64,000 nt of DNA from Alteribacter lacisalsi. GTDB lineage: Bacteria; Bacillota; Bacilli; Bacillales; Salisediminibacteriaceae. The notes under the pieces were generated by a model. It saw only the letters and a list, made by a program, of their open reading frames with translations, did no database searches and was not told the origin of the DNA. Both the position numbers and the translations under genes were made by a program. The stretch spans positions 620,001-684,000 of the forward strand of contig NZ_PDOF01000003.1 in assembly GCF_003226345.1 (NCBI RefSeq), written 5' to 3'. Of the stretch, positions 47,701-55,869 are shown piece after piece. Each line of letters opens with the position of its first letter. The stretch's first letter is position 1.

Positions 47701-49501
47701 TGACTTCAAGATCTTCATATCCGAACGAAGATACAGTGGCATCATGTGTACCTTCACGGATACTGAATGAAAACTCTCCGTCTTCATCCACATCAAGATT
47801 AAAGTTCTGTGCAGGAATTGAAATGGTACCTGGGATCGGGTTTCCGTCTATGTTTTCAAGCTCTCCGGAAATGTGACCGGCAAAAGCCGCTTCCGTTACA
47901 GCCTGATAAACATTGGCAATTCCGTACCCATAGTCCATATTCGGCAGACTGCCCATATGGCTTTCACCCCGTGCCGTACGCTCAAGCAGATCTTTCACTT
48001 CAGCAATCGACAGATCCGGATTTGCCTGAAGGACAAGGGCAATAATACCGGCAATATGAGGAGATGCCATGGACGTTCCGCTGATGGTGTTATAGCCGCC
48101 GTCCGGCCAGGCAGAATAAATCTGATGACCCGGTGCGGAAATTTCCGGCTTTAAGTACTGCTGGGAGTTTCCGTCTTCATCATCCCAGAATACCGGTCCC
48201 CGGCTTGAGAAGGAGGCAATCTGGTCGTTTATGTCCGTTGCCCCGACTGCATAGGAGTCCGGAAAACTTGCAGGTGAACCAATTGTCTGTGCACCCGGCC
48301 CTTCGTTACCTGCTGAAAACAGCGGGAAGATCCCGGCTGCTACCCAGGCCTGTACACCTTCGTAAAATTCAGTATTGTACGTATTGGCATTTCCCCATGA
48401 GTTGTTGACAACATGAGGCGCTTTTTCCGGATCTCCGCCAGGTGCGAGGAACCATTCAAACGCTTCATGAATACCTGAAGTTGTCGCGCTTCCGCCATCT
48501 GTAAAGATTTTGGCAGCGATCCACTCCGCTTCAGGGGCAACCCCGATCGGCTCTCCGCCTCCGCCGCCGACAGCTGTACCAGCAACGTGGGTCCCGTGGC
48601 CGTGGCCGTCTGCAGGCTCTGAGTAACCTTGTCCTGAAACATCAATCCATGAATACTGATGCTCTCCGTCGTTTCCACGGTAGTTATGGCTCAGGGCTTC
48701 GTGTTCCATCGCCACCCCTGTATCCATAATCCCGACAACGGTGCCTTGCCCTTTGATACCATATTCACCCCAGACCTGCGGTGCGAAGACTTTTTCAAGT
48801 CCCCATTCCGGCAGTCTCGGCGGTGCGTCATGAATGTCCACATCCGGGACGTCAATTTCCCGGTCGAGCGTAATGCGCTCAATATCTTCCCGCTCTGCCA
48901 GGTAATCGAGAGCTTCACCCGAAATGGTGGCTGACATTCCATTAAACACCCAGTAGCTCTGGATATTTTGAATCAGTCCTTCCTCTTCAAGAGGCTCAAG
49001 CTCATTAAGGAGCGTCTGCTGAGAGCTTTCGGCTACTGTCTGAAGTTCACTTACAACGCTTCCGACCCGGCTGCCGTGCAGGTCAATTCCCTGTGCCTGC
49101 TCGTAAAGCTCATCGTAATCAGCCTGTTCAGCCATACGGATGATCACATCAACCGTACCTTCTTCATCAAGAATATCTGCCACCTCGGCTTCCAGTTTCC
49201 CGTTTAGGAGGAAATCACCGGATGGTTTCGTCTCATCAAGATCGATCCCAAGTCCATCGAGCAGATGAGGAAGCCCTTCTGAACTTTCTTGATTGGTATT
49301 ATGTTCCCTGTCAAATGATGCGGCATCCTGTTCCCGCTCTTTTTCAAGCTGCAGATCCTCTTCCAGACTGTTAGACTCGAAATCATTAAAGTCCGGTTCA
49401 GCCGCGTTTCCCATTCCTGGAGCCGCTAAGCTGAATAACAGCAGAAAAGCCATCACAACGGAAAAAGACTGCCGGGTTTTCCGTTTCCTGAAATACTTCA
49501 A
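38714..49501 (-). CDS. Giant cell-wall-bound subtilase with PQQ-like propeller and five-fold GATase-like modules
   Basis: About 3,595 residues from TTG 49501 (6 bases after GGTGGAG); GTG starts at 49519 or 49513 are alternatives. Residue numbers count from 49519. Signal peptide ends near 39 (GMGNAA); I9-like propeptide 110-220. S8 protease domain about 235-545 has intact Asp266 (MDTG), His311 (GHGTHVAG), oxyanion Asn373 and Ser483 (GTSMASPH). Two carboxypeptidase-regulatory-like domains (545-705) and a PQQ-type propeller (710-1070) follow. Residues 1072-2946 are five tandem units of about 378 residues, each two regulatory-like domains plus a class I glutamine-amidotransferase-like (ThuA/DUF4350-like) domain. 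Ig-like domains (2955-3300) and three cell-wall-binding-2 repeats (3308-3601) complete it. Strongly acidic. No frameshift is visible over 10.8 kb. Confidence 0.9.
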   Translation of the reverse strand: MKYFRKRKTRQSFSVVMAFLLLFSLAAPGMGNAAEPDFNDFESNSLEEDLQLEKEREQDAASFDREHNTNQESSEGLPHLLDGLGIDLDETKPSGDFLLNGKLEAEVADILDEEGTVDVIIRMAEQADYDELYEQAQGIDLHGSRVGSVVSELQTVAESSQQTLLNELEPLEEEGLIQNIQSYWVFNGMSATISGEALDYLAEREDIERITLDREIDVPDVDIHDAPPRLPEWGLEKVFAPQVWGEYGIKGQGTVVGIMDTGVAMEHEALSHNYRGNDGEHQYSWIDVSGQGYSEPADGHGHGTHVAGTAVGGGGGEPIGVAPEAEWIAAKIFTDGGSATTSGIHEAFEWFLAPGGDPEKAPHVVNNSWGNANTYNTEFYEGVQAWVAAGIFPLFSAGNEGPGAQTIGSPASFPDSYAVGATDINDQIASFSSRGPVFWDDEDGNSQQYLKPEISAPGHQIYSAWPDGGYNTISGTSMASPHIAGIIALVLQANPDLSIAEVKDLLERTARGESHMGSLPNMDYGYGIANVYQAVTEAAFAGHISGELENIDGNPIPGTISIPAQNFNLDVDEDGEFSFSIREGTHDATVSSFGYEDLEVTFTIEQDEHKSFTWVLEESDVYDLTGTVLQEGSNDPVEYAYVRVLDTPVSPVRTNENGEFSLTNLPEDEYELLVSAAGFKAETFTVNLASDQNVELHLQELAVSASDEWPTGNNNPQRNAVTNADIDGGQLDQGWNFDSPGALLFNSPSVADDAVVFTTDRGYIISVDAHTGEENWSVSTGNTNRSTPTIHNGTVYAAGGSNRNIYAIDLDSGLIDWSTQLDTPAVYETPVYKDGTVYVSAQWNNDAKLTALDAATGDKLWDTVVGDGAAFGATYGSNNLLIGLYEGRELKSLSPVDGSVNWTFATGTQEGFASQSVYVDGVVYAFSADFGRDTGTLWAIDNETGEELWSTGGIGDTQAVSPIVYGDVVIAGSASNPTLKGFDRSTGELVWENDYINTMFNNGAVTGNGQLLVTDSARALHVLDAQTGNHLYQYSLPDSSYSGVAVTEGQVIVGHQSGVTSFESRGTLLGTIEDADGNPVEGKVTLVGTDYSVTADENGHFELQALPGTYHVRVASYGLKQVSEEITFSPGVVKERHYTLGDASTGTVSGTVTDEQTEEPLEGVSVELLDTPEEDVTGTDGSFNLGDVYEGTYELQVSYGGYLDTVQTVQVQAGEHLEVSVGMTPIDIAVLNDYDGEITRFLNANDYPSEERDWDIVDDLENYEALYLNGAYGSGGWQPSEEEFTALLDAANEHDVNVVFADTWAISYGSIRHLVNFYGDPGNIAHEYMARSIDIRIDQEHPITGGLPVGERLAFDSGSDFAWFTQYSGRHLATVGSDRTGYVGSGVAYKGVSEDSAHVLLGSHAASPWTSPYNNWLQPKHQILLNTMDYLTGDVEFGQLYGTATDADGEPLEVNIEVGDTGVSTKSDPETGEFSLFHDEGTFEVSFRKSGFTTLEEEVTFEHGGPFELDVQFDVSEGGSVFGEITNYVTGDAVPYVEIELLDEDGELVREEVANINGYYEFAGLGEDIYTLEYSVRDYVTHTEVVDVRGEPIELDVQMYPSPDVAIIGDYSISSSNLRLILNEVGIEADNYTNVNAILGNTESYDVVFFNQSGTGTNAGQLEQLQEELDENQVSIVVGDDFSIGNAGLQRFVDFLGDPETRERHQTTSSSAAYVVSQEHPVFGSAEEGDVIEILNPDRSRVGVFDGYTGMTLGDLKFDGDDDVLGTGVAYLPRTGNSVELIMGGHGLSFNHNANDYTEAGRQMFIDALLWSAYETYNTIDATVMDEDGNPLYARAELEETGQSTWTDPETGSFMIAAEDGTYTLTIESFGYDTKTIEVELDSSLEPFSITLDVDDAVGSLEGQVFEEQTLESAIPGAHVDVVGEPREAVTDASGMFEIERLMPGTYDIVVEADGYVIEEFEVVIEAEETTEITVEMKPSPTVGVIGDAFLSSQASLEDYLEPRGWIVEEVFYTDDAERFEEVDIVFANSVFNTYTPEEDEFIEFLKEVDKTATPIIWTGQHGGQGSMEYLSDYTGDPGTINRGNTAGDYFAHVQNSDHPILEGVDEEFEVLTNSNYYYAYDNYTGETIVDLSHSNVEDVGSMVGFKGRTVNSVEVLLANMTIGPGFHMNDSQWDENRVNILNNTLLWVLDNEEAYAGELHGSLVNNFDREVYASITVEETGYTFDTEQDGTFFLGLAEGTYNLTVNAFGHEEQTFEVEFVNGQVKEETFELTSEDAGLLTGQITAEDTEGPIEGATVALTGTPLTAVTDENGEYELQAPVGTFQARVSAPGYTPHTQEVTFEENEVTELNVTLSVSEKIALIGSSNQTGMVADMLNDNGYEVEQWTGNIEELFASLDEYALAIMNHRTNAIMDMNQFDEFLELADENHVSIIFTSQWAANPIRDLSNATGNPAVEHNGFVPGHINYEVTQNHPIFSGFSEGDTIEIANNGSSNQQYGMFEEYSGTTIANLTNDETGYIGEAVAYDFRTANNVHLLLGSLQSSSYGSPNSRWTDDAKQIYFNAVDWAITASLGEITGTVTDEDGKPISGATVSVPEENIQTTTNSNGHYTIGIGLGEHEVHAEARGYLSDSAVVEVEELGESVEQNFSLEATDRASVSGEVLHTSSEDPIEGANVTIVETGNGFEDETVTDSSGEFTFSELLAGDYEVTVSVTGYLDVTQEFSLEEGEHIDLTFLLSDYNIAILGDLNSTVSSFLEGYDMAAESRDWGIVNDVYNYEVIVVNDENGTEEQVQALLDASDEYEVSLVFVDTWGVDTGSIQLLERAQGYPQQAAQGYNQGAVALDIHQEHPIFDGLDTENLVTIHPEGGYYATFENFAGHTLANAVVDGDDKGASVAYEFRSANHVHLLLSTFMSNNMTGPDFGWTADGKQLYAQAVDWARSAELDLPEAPEWDELEVTSTEAEVTLTGTAVHADQVEIYVDGSHEETVDTDGSSFTVDLTLEDGSYDVRATAVNDAGSIDNEQDAHVTVMTAPSFDEEGTVYTNEAVYELTGTVLFDGTLEVYRNGELVNTVETEDHSFSAQVELVEGENTLEAKLVTEDGETGMASLTVIKDTDAPELTITSPEDGAVTGTEAVTVTGEAADDNLASVTVNEEEADVAEDGSFTRGLVLSEGEHTITVMATDLAGNETTEQVTITVDLTGPAINDLEPSEDLHVKAGDTVEVSFTSDTEGGDAFFSLKLPISSSSDSKAEMTEVEPGVYEGSWQVPADLSVNGAIVEVEITDGAGNRSTAEADGRIYVTASDIDRIYGENRYETAVQVSQSNWDSSDTVILVRGNDYADALAGTPLAHQHGAPMLLTHNDRLNEASEAEIERLGAEHVIILGGTNAVEEGVEQTLESMGLTVERIAGDTRFETAALIAEHVAPEGTDTAVVANGQDFPDALSVASHAANAGMPILLTRSGELPEETGDVLGTMGVSDTLVIGGTTVVSDDVAADLPDPHRLSGENRFGTNAAVNEYFQPDTTHMYVATGIDFADALTGAVVAADHNTGILLTGSSTVHDSVADYISDNGVHRLTIFGGTSAVSHDIAEHLYQLIN
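38717..39598 (-). other. Cell-wall-binding-2 repeats of the giant subtilase
   Basis: Three repeats of about 95 residues, opening with DRIYGENRYETAVQVSQ, ERIAGDTRFETAALIAE and HRLSGENRFGTNAAVNE. Each contains a (G/N)xDFADAL- or DYADAL-type block and an (I/L)xGGT block. This matches the PF04122 wall-anchoring module. Confidence 0.88.
40682..46306 (-). repeat. Five tandem 378-residue modules in the giant subtilase
   Basis: The amidotransferase-like domains start at residues 1232 (IAVLNDYDGE), 1611 (VAIIGDYSIS), 1988 (VGVIGDAFLS), 2364 (IALIGSSNQT) and 2746 (IAILGDLNST). Successive spacings are 379, 377, 376 and 382 residues. All share a HP(I/V)(F/L/T) turn, a YSG/YTG/FAG (H/T/E/M)(L/T)(A/V/G) segment and a VAY(E/K/D)FR..N.V(H/E)LL(L/M) strand. 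Unit sequences have diverged strongly, so the duplication is old. Confidence 0.82.
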
Positions 49502-49613
49502 GTTTCTCTCCACCCCCACAATTTTTCAAACCTGATCAACCCGTAAACGTTCTGACCCTGTCACCCCCTTAAAGTAATGAAAAATAAACGTATAAAAGCA
49601 TAAGGCAGCAGCC

Positions 49614-49636
49614 CGGGAAGACCCTTCTTCCCGGAC
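49614..49636 (-). terminator. Weak hairpin between the two subtilase genes
   Basis: CCGGGAAG / CTTCCCGG stem just past the stop of the 1,704-residue protease gene; no T-run follows, so termination may be partial or absent. Confidence 0.35.
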
Positions 49637-49651
49637 TTTTGCCTTCAGACT

Positions 49652-52600
49652 CTACTGAATCGCTTCTCTTAGATCCTGTTCAATGGCTTCATCAATCACG
49701 TTCGTTCCGCCGAAGAGGGTAAGCAATTTTACTTCCTCAGCAGTGATGTACCCTTGTGTCACATCACGGAGAGCGGAGCCGACAAGGATGACACCGGAAT
49801 TGTTTCTGGCAGCCAGCGCCGCGCCTGTCAGGGCATCGGCAAAGTCTGTTCCGGTTGCCACATACATGTGGTCAGTATCAAAAGAGAAATGTTCAAGAAC
49901 AGCAATATTCGTGTAGAAACGCGTGCTGCCTCCGAGGCGCTGAGCATCTGGGAGTGCCGCTTTTACCTGATCAGTAATCACGGTATCTCCGCCGATGACG
50001 AGCGTTTCCTCTACCCCGAGATTTACCAGGGCCTCCTCTGTTGCCTCAGGAAGGCTGTCAGCCCGGGTCAGAAGAATCGGCATTCCTTCTGCTGCTGCAT
50101 TTGGCGCAGCACTCAGAGCGTCGGCAAAGTCATTGCCCCGCACGATAACCGCAGCTTCATGACCGTCCGGCGCGACACGTTCTGCAATTTCTTTCGCAGT
50201 TTCATAGCGTGTGGTCCCGGCTACTCTGTCAATTTGGAGCGTGCTGTCCACTTCCAGCAGGTCTGCGACTACTTCTTCCCCTACTGCATTCGTACCGCCG
50301 AGAATAACCACTTTTTCAGGGGTAAGTCTTGCAATTTCATCTGCAATCTCGTCCCCGAGACGATCAGATCTGGTCAGCAGTACAGGTGCTTCATAATGAT
50401 AGGCAAGAGGTACACCTGCAAGGGCATCGGCAAAATCGTCCCCTCTCGCAAGAACAACCACATCCGCTGCGTCCCAGCCTTTCTGGCTGATTTCAACTGC
50501 TGTAAAGAAGCGGTGGTCACCGGCGAGACGGGTAACAAAGTCTTCGACAACCGTTACCTGGCCAGGTACTTCTGCTGACGCTTCGTTCCCGGCTGCATTT
50601 TCAAATGTGACCTGCAGCGTAAATGTGCCGTAACCAGCTGATTCCGGTACGCTCCAGTCAATCTCATATACGCCTGGAGCTGATTCATTCATTGTCTTTT
50701 CCTGCTGATGCTCACCTGACTCATCGAAAACGTGAAGCACAGCTTCTCCGCCTTCGTCAGATTCAAACGATACATGGACAGCCTGTCCCGGCTGGACGTA
50801 CTGCATCGTCTCAGGAAGAATGTTCGTTAGTTCAGGCGCTTCCGTATCAAGCGTCACGGTGCGCGCTTTATCTGTCACGTTTCCTGCCAGATCAACAGCT
50901 GTAACAGTAATCGTGTTTTCTCCCTCAGTAAGCGTCACAACCGTTTCAAAGCTCCCGTCTTCATCAGCCGTGACATCTGTTCCGTTTACTTGAAGCTGAT
51001 CAGGATTGTCATCTGTGACAACACCGGATACCGTAAGCTCCGGATTATTCGTAACCAGTCCTTCTAATGGAGAAGACAGTGTGAGTTCAGGCGCTTCCGT
51101 ATCTTTCACCACTGTAACCGGTGCAGATGGATCGGATGTGTCACCATCTCTCATGCCGCTGGCTGTGAGCACGTTTTCTCCCTCTGCCAGTTCAACAGCA
51201 GCTTCAAAGGTAAGTTCCTCATCAGCAGATACGGTAACGGCTTCTTCCCCGTTGTTATAGATGACGACGTCACTGTCACTGTCTACGTAACCGGATACAG
51301 TGACCTGATTTTCATTTGTGTACGTCCCGTCCTCAGGTCCTGTAAGCACAGGTGTTGGAATCGGTGTGTCTTCTTCCGGCTCGGATACATGACTGCGGAT
51401 CATGTAATTGCCGTCTGACTCCGGCAGGTGAGTGAATTCACCGGACGGATTTACCTGATAGGAGCGGTTAAACTGCTCGCCTTCCATATCCACACCAATA
51501 CCTGGGACATTCGGATAAGCAGCTGTCTGAACAATAACCACATAGAAGTCTTCTTCTGTTTCATAGTTCAGTTCTTCGAGACTGACAAAATTCCATTCGC
51601 CACGGTCCCCTGTGACAGGTCCGTATTCCACGGCCAAGTCTCCGGGCTGGCCGTCTTCATCGGTCTCGTAAATGGCGACACCAAATTCATTCCCGCCGGG
51701 AATCGGCCATCTTTCATCAAACAGGTAAACACTGATGCCGTTAAGCAGAATGTCATCATCAGGTGACATGCGTACGCCGGCACCAAAGCCGTTTTCATAG
51801 TACGCACGGGCATTTTCTGCCACTCCGTCATCATAAGCAAGGGCAGATCCCGGGAACGGAACGAGCTCAATATGAAGTTCTGTTACCGTATCGCTCTCCA
51901 CTTCTGCTTCGACGACCTGGGAATAGTAGTTTCCTTTTGCCAGACGAATCTCGTAATCTCCGATCAGGACATCGGGAAGATGAAATTCTCCTGATTCAGT
52001 AGTCGAAACTGCGTCATAACGGGACTCGTTGAGGATTTCAACGTGCACACCTTCAACCGGATCCTGCGTAATGGCATTTACAACCGTGCCTTCGATATCC
52101 CCGCGCGGGACTTCTTCAAGCAGGAAGTTGATTTCTTTCATTTCCTCTTCTTCAAGAGTGAAGGATGCTTCCTGGGAGTAGTAGCCGAATGCTTCCACTT
52201 TCAGCGTATACTCTTCTCCTTCAGGGGTCGGGCCATGGACAATTCGGTAGCTGCCGTCCTCAAGACTGGCCCGGGCGCTCCGTCCCGTTTCCACTACCGT
52301 TACCACGGCGTTCAAAGGAAGACCTTCGTAGGTTTCATTTGCTGTTTCCGATCCGCCGTATGTCTTAACGCCGTATTCTGCTGTGCCGCCTGCAGTCTGT
52401 GCTGAAAGGGCAGAAACTCCGGCTCCGGATTCGGTTATTGCGATGTGGTCGATATGCCAGCCGGCATGCTTGCTGTAATTTTCATTATCATCGGATTCGA
52501 AATGAAATTTTACAAAGAGCTGTTCCTCTGTGCCTGCATACGGTTCAAGATCTAATTGAGCTGTATGCCACGTACGGTCTCTCCCTGAAAACTCCTCGGC

Positions 52601-54766
52601 AGTCTCCCATTCTTCCCCGCCGTCCTGGGATACCAGAACCCGTCCGAAGTCATAATTGAACTGCGTATCAAAGTAATGCCCGAATTCAAATGTGCCCCCA
52701 TCTGCATTTCTCATATCAATCGGAGGCAGTGTGAAATCACTCAGAGAACCGTAGGAATAATCATCGTCAATGACCGTCGCCACATAACGGTCCCCTTCCT
52801 GAGGCTGAGGGTTTCTCTGCGGTTCGCCCCATTCCCAGTCTCCATTCATGCGGAAGCCTTCAGGCATGGAGGAAAAATCAGTGAAGAAGTTGTCCGATGG
52901 TTCAAGACCGTAGGACACTTCCACCTCGTATACAGAGGTTTCGGTCTCATTGCCACTGAAGTCCGCTGCGTGAATGCTGTATTCAAACGAACCTTCTGTC
53001 AAATAGGATTCAGGGACGTCAACCTCATACGTGCCGGAGGTAAAGTCTCCTGATGTTCTGTTCATTTCCACGCTTTCAAACGCTTCCTCACCTGTATGGC
53101 GGATCTGAAGCTCTACGTTAACAACAGAAACGTTGTCGGAAACATCTGCTTCAAGTTCCATCGAAAGCCCTTCGTATCCGAACTCTGCCGGTACGTGAGA
53201 GATTTCAGGTGATTCATCGTCTGTTCCTTCCTTCAAAACGGTCCCTTCAATTCCACCCATCCCCTGCGCAATCGTGGCGACAGACTCATAGGCATTTACA
53301 AGACCGACACCGTAGCCGTCATTCGGCACTTCCCTGTACTGGGGATCAGTTAACGGTGTAGCGGTGTCATTAATCAGTCCCTCCACTTCATCGACAGTAA
53401 GGGAAGGATCCACTGATAAAAGAAGGGCTGCCGTCCCGGCTACGTGCGGGGCAGCCATGGACGTGCCGTTCCAGCCGCCTTCATAGCCGCCCGGTACAGC
53501 GGACCGGATATTGACTCCCGGTGCTGAAACGTTCGGTTTTAAATCATCGTTATATGGACTTGGTCCACGGCTTGAAAAGCTCGCGACCTGTTTGTTGATA
53601 TCCGTCGCTGCTACCGCGTAGCTTTCCGGGTAGTTGGACGGAGGTGTAACGGTTCCGCTTCCTGGACCGGAGTTACCTGCAGAAAAGACAGGAATTTGTC
53701 CTGCGTCACGCCAGGCCTGTACAATACTGCGGTACCAGTCATCCCGGCCAGGCTGACCGCCCCAGGAATTCTGGACAATGTCTGGTGCAAGTGCAGGATT
53801 TCCGTCAGGCGCCAGCATATACTCACCAGCAGCAATCAGCCAGGCAGCCTGCCCGCCCTGAGGTGTAAATGCTTTTGCTGCAATCCATTCGGCCCCAGGT
53901 GCAACCCCGATTTTATTTTCCCCGGCCGGATCCTGTCCGAGAACCGTTCCCATTACGTGTGAGCCATGGGGAAAAGAAGGTTCATCATAAGGCATCGCCT
54001 CTCCGTAAACCGCGTCAAACCAGTTCCCCTGAGGATTTGGGTTTGATGGGTCAGCCGGATCAAAACCGCGCCATTGATCGCGGAGGGCTTCATGATCCCA
54101 TACGATACCTGTATCAATCATGCCAATGACGACACCGTTCCCATCGATGCCGAACTCATTCCATACATCCGGCGCTCCGATCTGATCAATTCCCCATTCT
54201 ACTGAATCGTCAGATGCTGTTGCCGCCATTGATGGATCAATCTCAGGCCAGTCCATTTCAATCCAGGCATTCAGAGTAATCGATCCGATTTCATCTCTGG
54301 AAGCCAGCTGATCAAGGGCCTCTTTCGACACAGTGGCAGAGACCATATTTACGATATAAAAGCTTTCGTACTCAGTTACCTGTCCTGCATTCTTTAAATC
54401 TTCCAGTTCAGCGAGCAGCCCCTGCTGGGTCTGTTCAGCCGTGGACTGAAGTGTTTCCACTACAGCGTAGCGGGCTGTCATCCGCTGTTCATACTTCGTA
54501 GCATTTTTATCCAGGCTTTGAACTGCCTGACTTGCTGCCACGCCTGTGTCCACTCTGTCTCTCATCTCAATAAGGACGTCAACCTTTCCCCCGCCGCTCA
54601 GCAGTTCTTCAAGCTGCGGATCCATTTCAAGGTCGCCGCTCATTGTTTTAATACTGCTGTCAGTTATGTAAGAGCTCCCCATTGCCGACGATCCAAACGA
54701 CGTCAGCATCATACTGAATACGAGCAGAAATACTAAACTGCTGTTCAGCCACTTTCTCTTTCTCAT
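49652..54766 (-). CDS. Cell-wall-bound bacillopeptidase F-like subtilase
   Basis: 1,704 residues from ATG 54766 after GGAGTG. A signal peptide ends near residue 28, followed by an I9-like propeptide (about 55-170). The S8 domain (195-500) has intact Asp218 (GMIDTG), His270 (FPHGSHVMG), Asn333 and Ser436 (GTSMAAPHVAG). Next come a bacillopeptidase-F/MAM-type jelly roll (about 620-790; FFTDFSSMPEGF, WHIDHIAI), carboxypeptidase-regulatory-like domains (810-960) and a beta-sandwich (960-1110). Ig-like repeats (1130-1400) and three cell-wall-binding-2 repeats (about 1410-1704) end the protein. It is acidic throughout. It lies just upstream of the giant subtilase on the same strand with a 150-bp gap; the shared plan suggests the two are ancient paralogues. 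Confidence 0.92.
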   Translation of the reverse strand: MRKRKWLNSSLVFLLVFSMMLTSFGSSAMGSSYITDSSIKTMSGDLEMDPQLEELLSGGGKVDVLIEMRDRVDTGVAASQAVQSLDKNATKYEQRMTARYAVVETLQSTAEQTQQGLLAELEDLKNAGQVTEYESFYIVNMVSATVSKEALDQLASRDEIGSITLNAWIEMDWPEIDPSMAATASDDSVEWGIDQIGAPDVWNEFGIDGNGVVIGMIDTGIVWDHEALRDQWRGFDPADPSNPNPQGNWFDAVYGEAMPYDEPSFPHGSHVMGTVLGQDPAGENKIGVAPGAEWIAAKAFTPQGGQAAWLIAAGEYMLAPDGNPALAPDIVQNSWGGQPGRDDWYRSIVQAWRDAGQIPVFSAGNSGPGSGTVTPPSNYPESYAVAATDINKQVASFSSRGPSPYNDDLKPNVSAPGVNIRSAVPGGYEGGWNGTSMAAPHVAGTAALLLSVDPSLTVDEVEGLINDTATPLTDPQYREVPNDGYGVGLVNAYESVATIAQGMGGIEGTVLKEGTDDESPEISHVPAEFGYEGLSMELEADVSDNVSVVNVELQIRHTGEEAFESVEMNRTSGDFTSGTYEVDVPESYLTEGSFEYSIHAADFSGNETETSVYEVEVSYGLEPSDNFFTDFSSMPEGFRMNGDWEWGEPQRNPQPQEGDRYVATVIDDDYSYGSLSDFTLPPIDMRNADGGTFEFGHYFDTQFNYDFGRVLVSQDGGEEWETAEEFSGRDRTWHTAQLDLEPYAGTEEQLFVKFHFESDDNENYSKHAGWHIDHIAITESGAGVSALSAQTAGGTAEYGVKTYGGSETANETYEGLPLNAVVTVVETGRSARASLEDGSYRIVHGPTPEGEEYTLKVEAFGYYSQEASFTLEEEEMKEINFLLEEVPRGDIEGTVVNAITQDPVEGVHVEILNESRYDAVSTTESGEFHLPDVLIGDYEIRLAKGNYYSQVVEAEVESDTVTELHIELVPFPGSALAYDDGVAENARAYYENGFGAGVRMSPDDDILLNGISVYLFDERWPIPGGNEFGVAIYETDEDGQPGDLAVEYGPVTGDRGEWNFVSLEELNYETEEDFYVVIVQTAAYPNVPGIGVDMEGEQFNRSYQVNPSGEFTHLPESDGNYMIRSHVSEPEEDTPIPTPVLTGPEDGTYTNENQVTVSGYVDSDSDVVIYNNGEEAVTVSADEELTFEAAVELAEGENVLTASGMRDGDTSDPSAPVTVVKDTEAPELTLSSPLEGLVTNNPELTVSGVVTDDNPDQLQVNGTDVTADEDGSFETVVTLTEGENTITVTAVDLAGNVTDKARTVTLDTEAPELTNILPETMQYVQPGQAVHVSFESDEGGEAVLHVFDESGEHQQEKTMNESAPGVYEIDWSVPESAGYGTFTLQVTFENAAGNEASAEVPGQVTVVEDFVTRLAGDHRFFTAVEISQKGWDAADVVVLARGDDFADALAGVPLAYHYEAPVLLTRSDRLGDEIADEIARLTPEKVVILGGTNAVGEEVVADLLEVDSTLQIDRVAGTTRYETAKEIAERVAPDGHEAAVIVRGNDFADALSAAPNAAAEGMPILLTRADSLPEATEEALVNLGVEETLVIGGDTVITDQVKAALPDAQRLGGSTRFYTNIAVLEHFSFDTDHMYVATGTDFADALTGAALAARNNSGVILVGSALRDVTQGYITAEEVKLLTLFGGTNVIDEAIEQDLREAIQ

Positions 54767-55220
54767 CTTTTCACTCCTCGTTTATTAAATTTTTATCGTT
54801 TTGTGTCAAACCTCCTTCAAATATTACAGGTTTATAATATTCTGAAAACAATGATAACAAACTTTTACACATTTTTGCTGTTACTTTTAGAAATTTTTGA
54901 AAATTGGGTCTAATAGACAAAGACAATGTCACTAATTTTGTAAAAATTTATCATTTCACTGCTCATATTAGGTGAAATGCATCAAAGTCCCATGACTTTC
55001 GACACCCATGTTCTTTGGAACATTAAACTGTTAATGAAATTAAATTCAGTTAGCCTGAAATTTTTGTCTAACTGTTGGAACAATAAAGGAATAAAATGTT
55101 ATTTTTTGAAAATATGTGAGGGTTTTGTAATATGATTGAAATAGAGCACGGATCCTGCCGGGGAATGGTGTAGTTGCTGGAGGAGTTTTACGATTTTGAA
55201 AATGCTTATTGCCGGTGCAG
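54767..55220. other. Long A+T-rich leader upstream of the subtilase pair
   Basis: About 450 bp of A+T-rich DNA with no gene, presumably carrying the regulated promoter of the protease genes. A 21-codon plus-strand frame (55196-55261) follows a GGAGGAG sequence but runs into the tRNA terminator hairpin and is probably chance. Confidence 0.45.
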
Positions 55221-55258
55221 AAAAAAAAAGAAAACCTGCTCCCATAAGGGAACAGGCT
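55221..55258 (-). terminator. Terminator of the tRNA operon
   Basis: Minus-strand stem CCTGTTCCC / GGGAGCAGG (loop TTAT) followed by TTTTCTTTTTTTTT, just after the last tRNA. Confidence 0.88.
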
Positions 55259-55271
55259 TGAATTATGTATG

Positions 55272-55347
<76 letters not shown>

Positions 55348-55356
55348 ATATAAAAA

Positions 55357-55432
<76 letters not shown>

Positions 55433-55436
55433 ACAC

Positions 55437-55512
55437 TGGCGGTCCCGACCGGGGTCGAACCGGCGATCTCCTGCGTGACAGGCAGGCATGTTAACCGCTA
55501 CACCACGGGACC
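55437..55512 (-). tRNA. tRNA-Asp (anticodon GTC)
   Basis: Acceptor GGTCCCG / CGGGACC with discriminator G, anticodon loop CTGTCAC between CCTGC and GCAGG, T-loop GGTTCGACCC, encoded CCA. Confidence 0.96.
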
Positions 55513-55599
55513 AGTAATTTATGTAATTAACACTCTATTAATCGAGGCCTGTCTGCTTTTTCGCAAAAAAAATACGCAGGCGCTTCGTGTTAAGTTAAA

Positions 55600-55676
<77 letters not shown>

Positions 55677-55781
55677 CCGTTAAAATCAATGTGCTTCGTT
55701 TAACTGATTACCTTTACAGTATGTGAAGCAACAAAATTAATTATACCCCATATTTCCTGTTAATGCAACAAGAAATATTAT

Positions 55782-55856
55782 TGGTGACCCGTACGGGATT
55801 CGAACCCGTGTTACCGCCGTGAAAGGGCGGTGTCTTAACCACTTGACCAACGGGCC
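55782..55856 (-). tRNA. tRNA-Glu (anticodon TTC)
   Basis: Acceptor GGCCCGT / ACGGGTC with a G-U pair, anticodon loop CTTTCAC between CCGCC and GGCGG, T-loop GGTTCGAATC, encoded CCA. Confidence 0.96.
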
Positions 55857-55869
55857 AGTAAGATGAAAA

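Noticed and set aside
54767-54900. WalR box upstream of the 1,704-residue subtilase
   Set aside because: The best candidate (TGTAAA...TGTTAT, minus strand) has a 4-base spacer instead of 5, so it was not called.
55196-55261. 21-codon plus-strand frame with GGAGGAG upstream
   Set aside because: Half of it is the tRNA terminator and its A-run; coding is unlikely without comparative support.
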